This document shows, piece after piece, positions 1 through 9,514 of a DNA stretch of 64,000 nucleotides. Position 1 is the first letter of the stretch. Every line of letters begins with the position of its first letter. The position numbers and the translations under genes were made by a program. Location of the stretch: contig NW_026519124.1 of the NCBI RefSeq assembly GCF_947347685.1, positions 42,425 through 106,424 of the forward strand, given 5' to 3'. The DNA comes from Pleuronectes platessa (lineage: Eukaryota; Chordata; Actinopteri; Pleuronectiformes; Pleuronectidae). Under the pieces are notes generated by a model that saw only the letters and a list, made by a program, of their open reading frames with translations, was not told the origin of the DNA and did not search any database.

Positions 1-932
1 GCAGGAGATGTGCGCCTCAGGAGATGTGCGCAGCAGGGTGTGTGCACACGTTTTTTTTATTAATTTGATTTAATAATATTTTTTTGTAAATAAATGTTTC
101 ATTTATGTGCACCGCAGGGTGTGCGATGCAGGATTTTCACCGCAGGAGATTTGTGTAGCAGGAGATGTGCGCCACTGGAGATGTGCACCGCAGGAGATAT
201 GCACGAAGGAGATGAGTGCCGCAGGAGATGTGTGCCACAGGATGTGTGCGCACAGTTTTTTTAGGAATTTGAGTTAATTATTATTATTTTTTGTAAATAA
301 ATGTTTAATTTATTTGCACCGCAGGGTGTGCGACGCAGGATGTACACCGCAGGAGATTTGCGCAGCAGGAGATGTGCGCCACTGGAGATGTGCACCACAG
401 GAGATGTGCACGCAGGAGATGTGCGCCGCAGGAGATGTACATAGCAGGAGATGTGCACGCAGGAGATGTGCGCCGCAGGAGATGTACATAGCAGGAGATG
501 TGCGCCGCAGGCGATATGCGCAGCAGGAGATGTACATAGCAGGAGATGTGCACGCAGGAGATGTGCGCCGCAGGAGATGTACATAGCAGGAGATGTGCGC
601 TGCAGGATGTGTGCGCACAGTTTTTTTAGGAATTTGAGTTCATTATTATTATTTTTTGCAAAGAAATGTTTAATTTATTTGCACCGCAGGGTGTGCGACG
701 CAGGATGTACACCGCAGGAGATTTGCGCATCAGGAGATGTGCGCCACTGGAGATGTGCACCGCAGGAGATGTGCGCCGGAGGAGATGTGCGCCGCAGGAG
801 ATGTGCGCACAGTTAAATTATTTATGTGATTTAATAATATTTTTTTTGTAAATGTTTTATTCATGTGCACCACAGGGTGTGCAACGCAGGATGTGTGACG
901 CAGCAGATTTGCAATGCAGGAGATGTGCGCCG
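1..932. repeat. Minisatellite array 0 (left edge, partial)
   Basis: This is the right-hand part of a 15-16 bp minisatellite array preceding core 1. Monomers such as CAGGAGATGTGCGCCG and CAGGAGATGTGCACG are broken into blocks by AT-rich spacers near 42-105, 248-315, 610-680 and 806-865. The last spacer is the shortened type that always precedes a core. It carries GCAAAGAAATG at about 658, a variant also seen before cores 3 and 7, whereas other arrays have GTAAAG. No gene is supported here. Confidence 0.93.
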
Positions 933-1060
933 TATTATTTATATTTCCTCCTTACTGAGAATTCCTTTTATTTCATTAACAATTCTGTTTTATTTCGTCT
1001 GTATTTAATTTATTATTATTAAGTCATTTCCTTTTTGCTCAGGAAGCGTTCTACCGGTCA

Positions 1061-1180
1061 AAAAACTTAACAAGTGAGCCTATTGGTTCAAGGTGAAATA
1101 ACTGCATGTTATTGGTGTAAAACGGTCTAAGTCCCGCCTCCTCACTCGAGTCAGAGAGGTGCGGTTCAGTGTGGAGACAG
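1061..1180 (+). promoter_or_regulatory. Promoter-like region with two ATTGG (inverted CCAAT) boxes and a GC-box-like motif (copy 1)
   Basis: ATTGG occurs at 1082-1086 and 1111-1115, and CCCGCCTC at 1133-1140, all within 100 bp upstream of the ATG at 1181. Inverted CCAAT boxes near a GC-rich motif are typical of NF-Y/Sp1-type vertebrate promoters. That is family knowledge; use of this region as a promoter is inference. The segment is kept in all 12 cores and in the truncated copy near 59447-59583. Confidence 0.4.
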
Positions 1181-1350
1181 ATGGAGCCTGATGAGAAGTT
1201 GAAATTACGGAGCGATATTACTGCTACTGGTACTCAATATAATACTGAACAAAGAGAAGTTAGAGTATGTTTGAGCCCATAACAAGTTTATCAACTACTG
1301 AGAGGACCTGGAGAGCAGCTTAGAGCACCGTTTATTCTTTTCTTTTCCCG
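1181..1350 (+). pseudogene. Remnant of a 5' coding exon, interrupted by in-frame TAA (copy 1)
   Basis: An ATG at 1181 opens a frame that begins MEPDEKLKLRSDITATGTQY and stops at TAA (1280-1282) after 33 codons. The same frame resumes after the stop and stays open to CCCG at 1350, followed by a strong splice donor GTGAGT (1351-1356). The truncated copy at 59584 lacks these three bases and reads through, so the stop looks like a 3-bp insertion (or its loss in the edge copy). I do not recognise the protein: there is no catalytic motif, signal peptide or membrane segment. The upstream ATTGG/GC boxes fit a first exon. The equivalent ATGs in copies 2-12 are at 5456, 9763, 14069, 18376, 22682, 26988, 31295, 35602, 39906, 44992 and 55614. 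It could be the first exon of a captured host gene or of a larger mobile element. Confidence 0.5.
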
Positions 1351-1910
1351 GTGAGTTACACCTGCTAAATTAGCGGCCACACGTGGCACAGTAGCAAAAT
1401 GCTATATGACTTAGCATAGCCTCGTGGTGTTTATGCCATTGAGTGTACTGTAAGATGTTTCATATTTCTTTAGTCATAGAGACAAAAGTGGACATTTGTA
1501 TGTGTAATATGAGTATGTATGTGAGTTACATTTAGTACAGAGCTAAGGATTATGTAGCTGAATTTGAGCTTTGAGATTAGCTTTCTGTTCATCATTGTGC
1601 TGCTTGCATTCACAAATGCAAGGTGTCAGTGTTGTGACAAGAAAATGATTCACATTGCTTTACTTCCGATATTCACATATAGTGAGTAATTGATGTTAAG
1701 CTGTAGGTTGTTTGCATAATAATCTAACATTCATATTGTTTCACTGCCATTAAAATTGTAATTTAATAGTATTGTTTATGCTTTAATATTAAGAGTTAAT
1801 GTTATGATACAACAGTAATCCTTTATTCATGGGTTAAGTACTGAAATGTATTATATGTTGACATTGATCAAATTGAACTGTACAGTTAAGAGAATAAGAA
1901 TATTTGCATA
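1351..1910. other. AT-rich intron-like DNA (copy 1)
   Basis: About 560 bp follow the GTGAGT donor with stops in every frame and no recognisable coding potential, RNA gene or inverted terminal repeat. It could be an intron between the exon-1 remnant and the acceptor-like TTACACAG at 1935-1942, or the U3 part of a degraded LTR. The boundary between these possibilities cannot be decided from sequence alone. The same stretch recurs in all 12 cores. Confidence 0.4.
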
Positions 1911-1916
1911 TGTTGC

Positions 1917-1924
1917 TATATAAG
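1917..1924 (+). promoter_or_regulatory. TATA box (TATATAAG), LTR- or gene-promoter-like (copy 1)
   Basis: TATATAAG sits 18 bp upstream of TTACACAG and GCTGGGTTTTCTGG. A transcription start would be expected near 1945-1955. The arrangement resembles the U3/R junction of a fish LTR retrotransposon, but it would also suit a pol II gene promoter. It is present in every core. Confidence 0.35.
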
Positions 1925-1942
1925 CCGTGTTATGTTACACAG

Positions 1943-2077
1943 GCTGGGTTTTCTGGATACCCTTGAACTTTGAGTTGGATTGGAATCTCTCCCTGACGAG
2001 GGAGATGGCGAGCCACCCGTGTTGAGCACCTGGATTGAGGAGCGCTTCCAGCATTCATCTACCTTGCTGTCAGTGTG
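1943..2077 (+). other. Exon-like or LTR R/U5-like segment (copy 1)
   Basis: This segment is bounded by an acceptor-like TTACACAG (ending at 1942) and a donor-like GTAAGA (2078-2083), giving 135 nt. Joined in phase to the exon-1 remnant it meets TGA within about ten codons, so it is not a coding continuation. It could be a noncoding exon, a 3' UTR, or part of an LTR downstream of the TATA box. No conserved protein is visible in any frame. The antisense open frame over it is chance, copied 12 times. Confidence 0.25.
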
Positions 2078-2137
2078 GTAAGACTGTGGGGAGGACCTCA
2101 AACGACAGTTGAATCTAGCAGAACTAGGGATGGGCAT

Positions 2138-2200
2138 AATTAATCGACGATCGATTAATTGACCATTAAGAATGTCGTCGATGAAATCATTTTTTCATCG
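2138..2200. other. Two subterminal hairpins at the left end of the hAT element (copy 1)
   Basis: AATTAATCGA at 2138-2147 pairs with TCGATTAATT at 2151-2160 (10-bp perfect stem, 3-nt loop). CGATGAAA at 2179-2186 pairs with TTTCATCG at 2193-2200 (8-bp stem, 6-nt loop). Related CGACGATCGACGA and TTAATCGA motifs recur just inside the right end (about 2850-2876). Subterminal repeats of this kind are typical transposase-binding sites in hAT elements; binding here is inferred. Confidence 0.6.
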
Positions 2201-2320
2201 AGAAATTCGCTAATTACACATTTGACCACGGGGGGCAGTGTTTGAAAAAAACGCCACAGTCCTACTCAGTTACCTGCGACTTGCTGCGAGTTACCGTGTA
2301 GTTCCATTTCCAAAATAAAC

Positions 2321-2485
2321 ATGAAGAGGTCACGGCAAAGTGTTGCGTGGGACCATTTTGAGTTAAAAAAGGACTTGGTTCACTGCCAACACTGCGAAGC
2401 TATCCCAGAGGCTGCGGGAGACAAGGAGCCTGCGTTGTCTGACACGGACGAGGGGAGCACTAACACCGGAATCACAGTAATGTGA
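2321..2485 (+). pseudogene. Truncated BED-finger exon of hAT transposase (copy 1)
   Basis: This 54-codon frame lies inside the hAT element. Residues 7-25 show the S..W..F and C-x2-C half of a BED-type zinc finger, the DNA-binding module at the N terminus of many hAT/ZBED transposases. The two distal zinc ligands are absent; an acidic, Gly/Ser/Thr-rich tail follows instead. The frame ends at TGA 2483-2485, overlapping a good donor (AAT|GTGAGT at 2482), so in the autonomous parent this was probably exon 1 spliced to the catalytic exon. No DDE/RNase-H domain remains. Copies sit at the same offset in every hAT copy. It cannot form a complete finger as it stands. Confidence 0.65.
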
Positions 2486-2898
2486 GTTACTGGTTATTTT
2501 TATGAAGCTTTCTCGACTCGGTACCTTGTCTGATAGTTTTGAGTTACATTTGGCAAAACCTGTCAGACCTAAGTATTATATATTTGTAGTTGTTGTTTAA
2601 CATTACGTTTTTTTAAATTATTATTATTTTATTTTGGAGGAAAAAAAAAACGAGGGTCAGTTGTGTTTAGTAGCACCGGCTTCTAGCTGTCGGCTCCGCT
2701 GCTTAAGATTACGGCAGCGCATATTTTGTTCATCTTGTAATAAAGATCTCAATGAGGAAACATCACTGCATTTTAATGTAGCTTATAAATAGTGAATTTT
2801 TGAACTTGAAAATATTAATGATTAATCGAAAATTCGTCATTAACTCTCCCGACGATCGACGAAGACAATTTAATCGAACGCCCATCCCTAAGCAGAAC

Positions 2899-3112
2899 AT
2901 CCTATTTTTTGAGGATTACTTTTATTTTCTGGGTGCACCCATTTCAAAAGACATTTCTAATTTTACTAAACTGAATGCCGGCAATGTTGTAAATATTTTG
3001 TGTGTTAATACAATTGTTTTCATTTAAACCTAACTCTGTGTTCTGTTTGCTCATTGTGGTGTCTGATTCCTGTTAATTACTCCTCCCTACGAATCTTGGT
3101 TATACTGGTCCA
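2899..3112. other. Core tail, LTR-3'-end-like (copy 1)
   Basis: These 214 bp continue the sequence interrupted by the hAT. They run from an AT-rich stretch, through CCTAACTCTGTGTTCTG, to GGTTATACTGGTCCA, ending in CA directly before the minisatellite. Together with the upstream TATA box this would suit the end of a solo LTR. I found no convincing matching TG start or short target duplication, so the assignment stays tentative. There is no coding signal; the frame crossing from the hAT into this stretch (about 2800-3027) spans a transposon boundary and is not a gene. Confidence 0.3.
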
Positions 3113-5207
3113 GTGTGCGCCTCCATGTGGGTTACATGCGCAGCAGGAGATGTGCGCTTCAGGAGATGTGTGCCGCAGGAGATGTACATAGCAGGAGATG
3201 TACATAGCAGGAGATGTGCGCCGCAGGCGATATGCGCCACCGGAGATGTGCACCGCAGGAGATGTGCGCCGCAGGAGATGTGCAACGCAGGAGATGTGCG
3301 CAGCAGGAGATGTGCGCCTCAGGAGATGTGCGCAGCAGGGTGTGTGCACACGTTTTTTTTTATTAATTTGATTTAATAATATTTTTTTGTAAATAAATGT
3401 TTCATTTATGTGCACCGCAGGGTGTGCGCCGCAAGAAATGTGCACCGCCGGAGATGTGCGCAGCAGGAGATGTGCACCGCAGGAGATGTGCGCAACAGGA
3501 GATGTGTGCCGCAGGAGACGTGCACTGCAGGAGATTTGCGCAGCAGGAGATGTGCACCGCAGGAGATGTGCGCAGCAGGAGATGTGCACTGCAGGAGATG
3601 TGTACGCACAGTTTTTTTAGGAATTTTAGTTAATTATTATTATTTTTTGTAAATAAATGTTTCATTTATGTGCACCTCAGGAGATTTGCGCAGCAGGAGA
3701 TGTGCGCCACTGGAGATGTGCACCACAGGAGATGTGCACGCAGGAGATGTGCACGCAGGAGATGTGCGCCGCAGGAGATTTACATAGCAGGAGATGAGCA
3801 CGCAGGAGATGTCCACCGCAGGAGATGTGCGCAGCAGGAGATGTGCACCGCAGGAGATGTGTACACAGGAGATATGCGCCGCAGGAGATGTGCAAGCAGG
3901 AGATGTGCAATGCAGGATGTGTGCGCACAGTTTTTTTAGGAATTTGAGTTAATTATTATTATTTTTTGTAAATAAATGTTTCATTTATTTGCACCGCAGG
4001 GTGTGCGACGCAGGATGTACACCGCAGGAGATTTGCGCAGCAGGAGATGTGCGCCACTGGAGATGTGCACCGCAGGAGATGTGCACGCAGGAGATGTGCG
4101 CCGCAGGAGATGTACATAGCAGGAGATGTGCACGCAGGAGATGTGCGCCGCAGGAGATGTACATAGCAGGAGATGTGCGCCGCAGGCGATATGTGCCACC
4201 GGAGGTGTGCACCGCAGGAGATGTGCGCCGCAGGAGATGTGCACGCAGGAGATGTGCAACGCAGGATATGTGCACGCAGGAGATGTGCGCCTCAGGAGAT
4301 GTGCGCAGCAGGGTGTGTGCACACGTTTTTTTTATTAATTTGATTTAATAATATTTTTTTGTAAATAAATGTTTCATTTATGTGCACCGCAGGGTGTGCG
4401 ATGCAGGATTTTCACCGCAGGAGATTTGTGTAGCAGGAGATGTGCGCCACTGGAGATGTGCACCGCAGGAGATATGCACGAAGGAGATGAGTGCCGCAGG
4501 AGATGTGTGCCACAGGATGTGTGCGCACAGTTTTTTTAGGAATTTGAGTTAATTATTATTATTTTTTGTAAATAAATGTTTAATTTATTTGCACCGCAGG
4601 GTGTGCGACGCAGGATGTACACCGCAGGAGATTTGCGCAGCAGGAGATGTGCGCCACTGGAGATGTGCACCACAGGAGATGTGCACGCAGGAGATGTGCG
4701 CCGCAGGAGATGTACATAGCAGGAGATGTGCACGCAGGAGATGTGCGCCGCAGGAGATGTACATAGCAGGAGATGTGCGCCGCAGGCGATATGCGCAGCA
4801 GGAGATGTACATAGCAGGAGATGTGCACGCAGGAGATGTGCGCCGCAGGAGATGTACATAGCAGGAGATGTGCGCTGCAGGATGTCTGCGCACAGTTTTT
4901 TTAGGAATTTGAGTTCATTATTATTATTTTTTGTAAAGAAATGTTTAATTTATTTGCACCGCAGGGTGTGCGACGCAGGATGTACACCGCAGGAGATTTG
5001 CGCATCAGGAGATGTGCGCCACTGGAGATGTGCACCGCAGGAGATGTGCGCCGGAGGAGATGTGCGCCGCAGTAGATGTGCGCACAGTTAAATTATTTAT
5101 GTGATTTAATAATATTTTTTTTGTAAATGTTTTATTCATGTGCACCACAGGGTGTGCAACGCAGGATGTGTGACGCAGCAGATTTGCAATGCAGGAGATG
5201 TGCGCCG
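3113..5207. repeat. Minisatellite array 1 (15-16 bp monomer), 2095 bp
   Basis: It opens with GTGTGCGCCTCCATGTGGG and then runs of the 15-16 bp monomer. Seven AT-rich spacers divide it, with T tracts starting near 3353, 3611, 3931, 4325, 4531, 4896 and 5097. It is 32 bp (two 16-mers) shorter than the other standard arrays: the two monomers around GATGTACATAGCAGGATATG present at about 8085-8118 in array 2 are missing near 3806. Private changes are GATGTCTGCG at about 4882 and CAGTAGATG at about 5070. Confidence 0.93.
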
Positions 5208-7387
5208 TATTATTTATATTTCCTCCTTACTGAGAATTCCTTTTATTTCATTAACAATTCTGTTTTATTTCGTCTGTATTTAATTTATTATTATTAAGTC
5301 ATTTCCTTTTTGCTCAGGAAGCGTTCTACCGGTCAAAAAACTTAACAAGTGAGCCTATTGGTTCAAGGTGAAATAACTGCATGTTATTGGTGTAAAACGG
5401 TCTAAGTCCCGCCTCCTCACTCGAGTCAGAGAGGTGCGGTTCAGTGTGGAGACAGATGGAGCCTGATGAGAAGTTGAAATTACGGAGCGATATTACTGCT
5501 ACTGGTACTCAATATAATACTGAACAAAGAGAAGTTAGAGTATGTTTGAGCCCATAACAAGTTTATCAACTACTGAGAGGACCTGGAGAGCAGCTTAGAG
5601 CACCGTTTATTCTTTTCTTTTCCCGGTGAGTTACACCTGCTAAATTAGCGGCCACACGTGGCACAGTAGCAAAATGCTATATGACTTAGCATAGCCTCGT
5701 GGTGTTTATGCCATTGAGTGTACTGTAAGATGTTTCATATTTCTTTAGTCATAGAGACAAAAGTGGACATTTGTATGTGTAATATGAGTATGTATGTGAG
5801 TTACATTTAGTACAGAGCTAAGGATTATGTAGCTGAATTTGAGCTTTGAGATTAGCTTTCTGTTCATCATTGTGCTGCTTGCATTCACAAATGCAAGGTG
5901 TCAGTGTTGTGACAAGAAAATGATTCACATTGCTTTACTTCCGATATTCACATATAGTGAGTAATTGATGTTAAGCTGTAGGTTGTTTGCATAATAATCT
6001 AACATTCATATTGTTTCACTGCCATTAAAATTGTAATTTAATAGTATTGTTTATACTTTAATATTAAGAGTTAATGTTATGATACAACAGTAATCCTTTA
6101 TTCATGGGTTAAGTACTGAAATGTATTATATGTTGACATTGATCAAATTGAACTGTACAGTTAAGAGAATAAGAATATTTGCATATGTTGCTATATAAGC
6201 CGTGTTATGTTACACAGGCTGGGTTTTCTGGATACCCTTGAACTTTGAGTTGGATTGGAATCTCTCCCTGACGAGGGAGATGGCGAGCCACCCGTGTTGA
6301 GCACCTGGATTGAGGAGCGCTTCCAGCATTCATCTACCTTGCTGTCAGTGTGGTAAGACTGTGGGGAGGACCTCAAACGACAGTTGAATCTAGCAGAACT
6401 AGGGATGGGCATAATTAATCGACGATCGATTAATTGACCATTAAGAATGTCGTCGATGAAATCATTTTTTCATCGAGAAATTCGCTAATTACACATTTGA
6501 CCACGGGGGGCAGTGTTTGAAAAAAACGCCACAGTCCTACTCAGTTACCTGCGACTTGCTGCGAGTTACCGTGTAGTTCCATTTCCAAAATAAACATGAA
6601 GAGGTCACGGCAAAGTGTTGCGTGGGACCATTTTGAGTTAAAAAAGGACTTGGTTCACTGCCAACACTGCGAAGCTATCCCAGAGGCTGCGGGAGACAAG
6701 GAGCCTGCGTTGTCTGACACGGACGAGGGGAGCACTAACACCGGAATCACAGTAATGTGAGTTACTGGTTATTTTTATGAAGCTTTCTCGACTCGGTACC
6801 TTGTCTGATAGTTTTGAGTTACATTTGGCAAAACCTGTCAGACCTAAGTATTATATATTTGTAGTTGTTGTTTAACATTACGTTTTTTTAAATTATTATT
6901 ATTTTATTTTGGAGGAAAAAAAAAACGAGGGTCAGTTGTGTTTAGTAGCACCGGCTTCTAGCTGTCGGCTCCGCTGCTTAAGATTACGGCAGCGCATATT
7001 TTGTTCATCTTGTAATAAAGATCTCAATGAGGAAACATCACTGCATTTTAATGTAGCTTATAAATAGTGAATTTTTGAACTTGAAAATATTAATGATTAA
7101 TCGAAAATTCGTCATTAACTCTCCCGACGATCGACGAAGACAATTTAATCGAACGCCCATCCCTAAGCAGAACATCCTATTTTTTGAGGATTACTTTTAT
7201 TTTCTGGGTGCACCCATTTCAAAAGACATTTCTAATTTTACTAAACTGAATGCCGGCAATGTTGTAAATATTTTGTGTGTTAATACAATTGTTTTCATTT
7301 AAACCTAACTCTGTGTTCTGTTTGCTCATTGTGGTGTCTGATTCCTGTTAATTACTCCTCCCTACGAATCTTGGTTATACTGGTCCA
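5208..7387. repeat. Macrosatellite core, copy 2
   Basis: Same layout as copy 1: exon remnant ATG at 5456 with the TAA after 33 codons, TATATAAG at 6192-6199, hAT at 6400-7165. It matches the majority base at nearly all variable sites, so it serves as a good consensus copy. Confidence 0.9.
6400..7165 (+). mobile_element. Non-autonomous hAT transposon, copy 2
   Basis: 766 bp with intact TAGGGATGGGC termini and AGCAGAAC on both sides. It is a passenger of the macrosatellite amplification, not an independent insertion. Confidence 0.88.
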
Positions 7388-9514
7388 GTGTGCGCCTCCA
7401 TGTGGGTTACATGCGCAGCAGGAGATGTGCGCTTCAGGAGATGTGTGCCGCAGGAGATGTACATAGCAGGAGATGTACATAGCAGGAGATGTGCGCCGCA
7501 GGCGATATGCGCCACCGGAGATGTGCACCGCAGGAGATGTGCGCCGCAGGAGATGTGCAACGCAGGAGATGTGCGCAGCAGGAGATGTGCGCCTCAGGAG
7601 ATGTGCGCAGCAGGGTGTGTGCACACGTTTTTTTTTATTAATTTGATTTAATAATATTTTTTTGTAAATAAATGTTTCATTTATGTGCACCGCAGGGTGT
7701 GCGCCGCAAGAAATGTGCACCGCCGGAGATGTGCGCAGCAGGAGATGTGCACCGCAGGAGATGTGCGCAACAGGAGATGTGTGCCGCAGGAGACGTGCAC
7801 TGCAGGAGATTTGCGCAGCAGGAGATGTGCACCGCAGGAGATGTGCGCAGCAGGAGATGTGCACTGCAGGAGATGTGTACGCACAGTTTTTTTAGGAATT
7901 TTAGTTAATTATTATTATTTTTTGTAAATAAATGTTTCATTTATGTGCACCTCAGGAGATTTGCGCAGCAGGAGATGTGCGCCACTGGAGATGTGCACCA
8001 CAGGAGATGTGCACGCAGGAGATGTGCACGCAGGAGATGTGCGCCGCAGGAGATTTACATAGCAGGAGATGAGCACGCAGGAGATGTACATAGCAGGATA
8101 TGTGCACCACAGGAGATGTCCACCGCAGGAGATGTGCGCAGCAGGAGATGTGCACCGCAGGAGATGTGTACACAGGAGATATGCGCCGCAGGAGATGTGC
8201 AAGCAGGAGATGTGCAATGCAGGATGTGTGCGCACAGTTTTTTTAGGAATTTGAGTTAATTATTATTATTTTTTGTAAATAAATGTTTCATTTATTTGCA
8301 CCGCAGGGTGTGCGACGCAGGATGTACACCGCAGGAGATTTGCGCAGCAGGAGATGTGCGCCACTGGAGATGTGCACCGCAGGAGATGTGCACGCAGGAG
8401 ATGTGCGCCGCAGGAGATGTACATAGCAGGAGATGTGCACGCAGGAGATGTGCGCCGCAGGAGATGTACATAGCAGGAGATGTGCGCCGCAGGCGATATG
8501 TGCCACCGGAGGTGTGCACCGCAGGAGATGTGCGCCGCAGGAGATGTGCACGCAGGAGATGTGCAACGCAGGATATGTGCACGCAGGAGATGTGCGCCTC
8601 AGGAGATGTGCGCAGCAGGGTGTGTGCACACGTTTTTTTTATTAATTTGATTTAATAATATTTTTTTGTAAATAAATGTTTCATTTATGTGCACCGCAGG
8701 GTGTGCGATGCAGGATTTTCACCGCAGGAGATTTGTGTAGCAGGAGATGTGCGCCACTGGAGATGTGCACCGCAGGAGATATGCACGAAGGAGATGAGTG
8801 CCGCAGGAGATGTGTGCCACAGGATGTGTGCGCACAGTTTTTTTAGGAATTTGAGTTAATTATTATTATTTTTTGTAAATAAATGTTTAATTTATTTGCA
8901 CCGCAGGGTGTGCGACGCAGGATGTACACCGCAGGAGATTTGCGCAGCAGGAGATGTGCGCCACTGGAGATGTGCACCACAGGAGATGTGCACGCAGGAG
9001 ATGTGCGCCGCAGGAGATGTACATAGCAGGAGATGTGCACGCAGGAGATGTGCGCCGCAGGAGATGTACATAGCAGGAGATGTGCGCCGCAGGCGATATG
9101 CGCAGCAGGAGATGTACATAGCAGGAGATGTGCACGCAGGAGATGTGCGCCGCAGGAGATGTACATAGCAGGAGATGTGCGCTGCAGGATGTGTGCGCAC
9201 AGTTTTTTTAGGAATTTGAGTTCATTATTATTATTTTTTGCAAAGAAATGTTTAATTTATTTGCACCGCAGGGTGTGCGACGCAGGATGTACACCGCAGG
9301 AGATTTGCGCATCAGGAGATGTGCGCCACTGGAGATGTGCACCGCAGGAGATGTGCGCCGGAGGAGATGTGCGCCGCAGGAGATGTGCGCACAGTTAAAT
9401 TATTTATGTGATTTAATAATATTTTTTTTGTAAATGTTTTATTCATGTGCACCACAGGGTGTGCAACGCAGGATGTGTGACGCAGCAGATTTGCAATGCA
9501 GGAGATGTGCGCCG
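7388..9514. repeat. Minisatellite array 2, 2127 bp (standard length)
   Basis: This is the standard-length array with the same seven-spacer order as array 1, plus the two monomers that array 1 lacks. The second spacer is the TTTTTTG form (about 7920) and the third block ends in GTGTGCGCACAG ('class A'). The last spacer has GCAAAGAAATG (about 9239), as before cores 1 and 7. Confidence 0.93.

Larger units (their letters stand above)
2125..2890 (+). mobile_element. Non-autonomous hAT DNA transposon with BED-finger remnant, copy 1
   Basis: Perfect 11-bp terminal inverted repeats (TAGGGATGGGC at 2125 and its complement ending at 2890) are flanked by a perfect 8-bp target duplication AGCAGAAC (2117-2124 and 2891-2898). 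An 8-bp duplication and 11-bp TIRs of this style are diagnostic of hAT elements. At 766 bp it is far too short for a full transposase (usually 600 residues or more). It keeps one exon (2321-2481) starting MKRSRQSVAWDHFELKKDLV, followed by CQHC and a GTGAGT donor at 2482. The W..F and CxxC spacing matches the N-terminal half of a BED zinc finger, but the H..H/C half is gone. An AATAAA at 2739-2744 may be the old transposase poly(A) signal. The left end has two perfect subterminal hairpins. It would move only with transposase supplied in trans. Confidence 0.9.
933..3112. repeat. Macrosatellite core, copy 1
   Basis: This is the reference copy for the core. It holds an AT-rich lead-in (933-1060), promoter-like boxes (1061-1180), an exon-1 remnant (1181-1350), AT-rich DNA (1351-1910), a TATA box and LTR-like or exon-like stretch (1911-2116), a hAT element (2125-2890) flanked by AGCAGAAC, and a tail of about 214 bp ending in GGTTATACTGGTCCA (2899-3112). 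A private variant is G at 1780, where the other copies have A. There is no long open reading frame. Confidence 0.9.

Noticed and set aside
261..854. Overlapping open frames of 60-130 codons on both strands in the minisatellite, repeated in every array
   Set aside because: They overlap each other in several frames and on both strands, follow the 16-bp period exactly, and start and stop wherever a spacer supplies a stop. This is the expected behaviour of a stop-free period-16 repeat, not gene evidence.
1081..1100. Possible pol III B box (GGTTCAAGG) suggesting a tRNA-derived SINE
   Set aside because: The match to the B-box consensus is partial, there is no A box at the right spacing, and no tRNA-like fold or terminal simple repeat.
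1916..2137. 73-codon minus-strand frame present in all 12 cores
   Set aside because: It is antisense to the exon-like/LTR-like stretch, crosses into the hAT end, and matches no known protein. Its conservation only reflects that the copies are nearly identical.
2800..3027. 75-codon plus-strand frame present in 11 cores
   Set aside because: It has no ATG at its start, spans the right end of the hAT and its target duplication into the core tail, and is lost in copy 9 by one substitution. Transposon-boundary artefact.
3113..5207. CRISPR-like array of short direct repeats
   Set aside because: Repeats are contiguous variants of one monomer, with no unique spacers of constant length, no leader and no cas genes; the context is eukaryotic.
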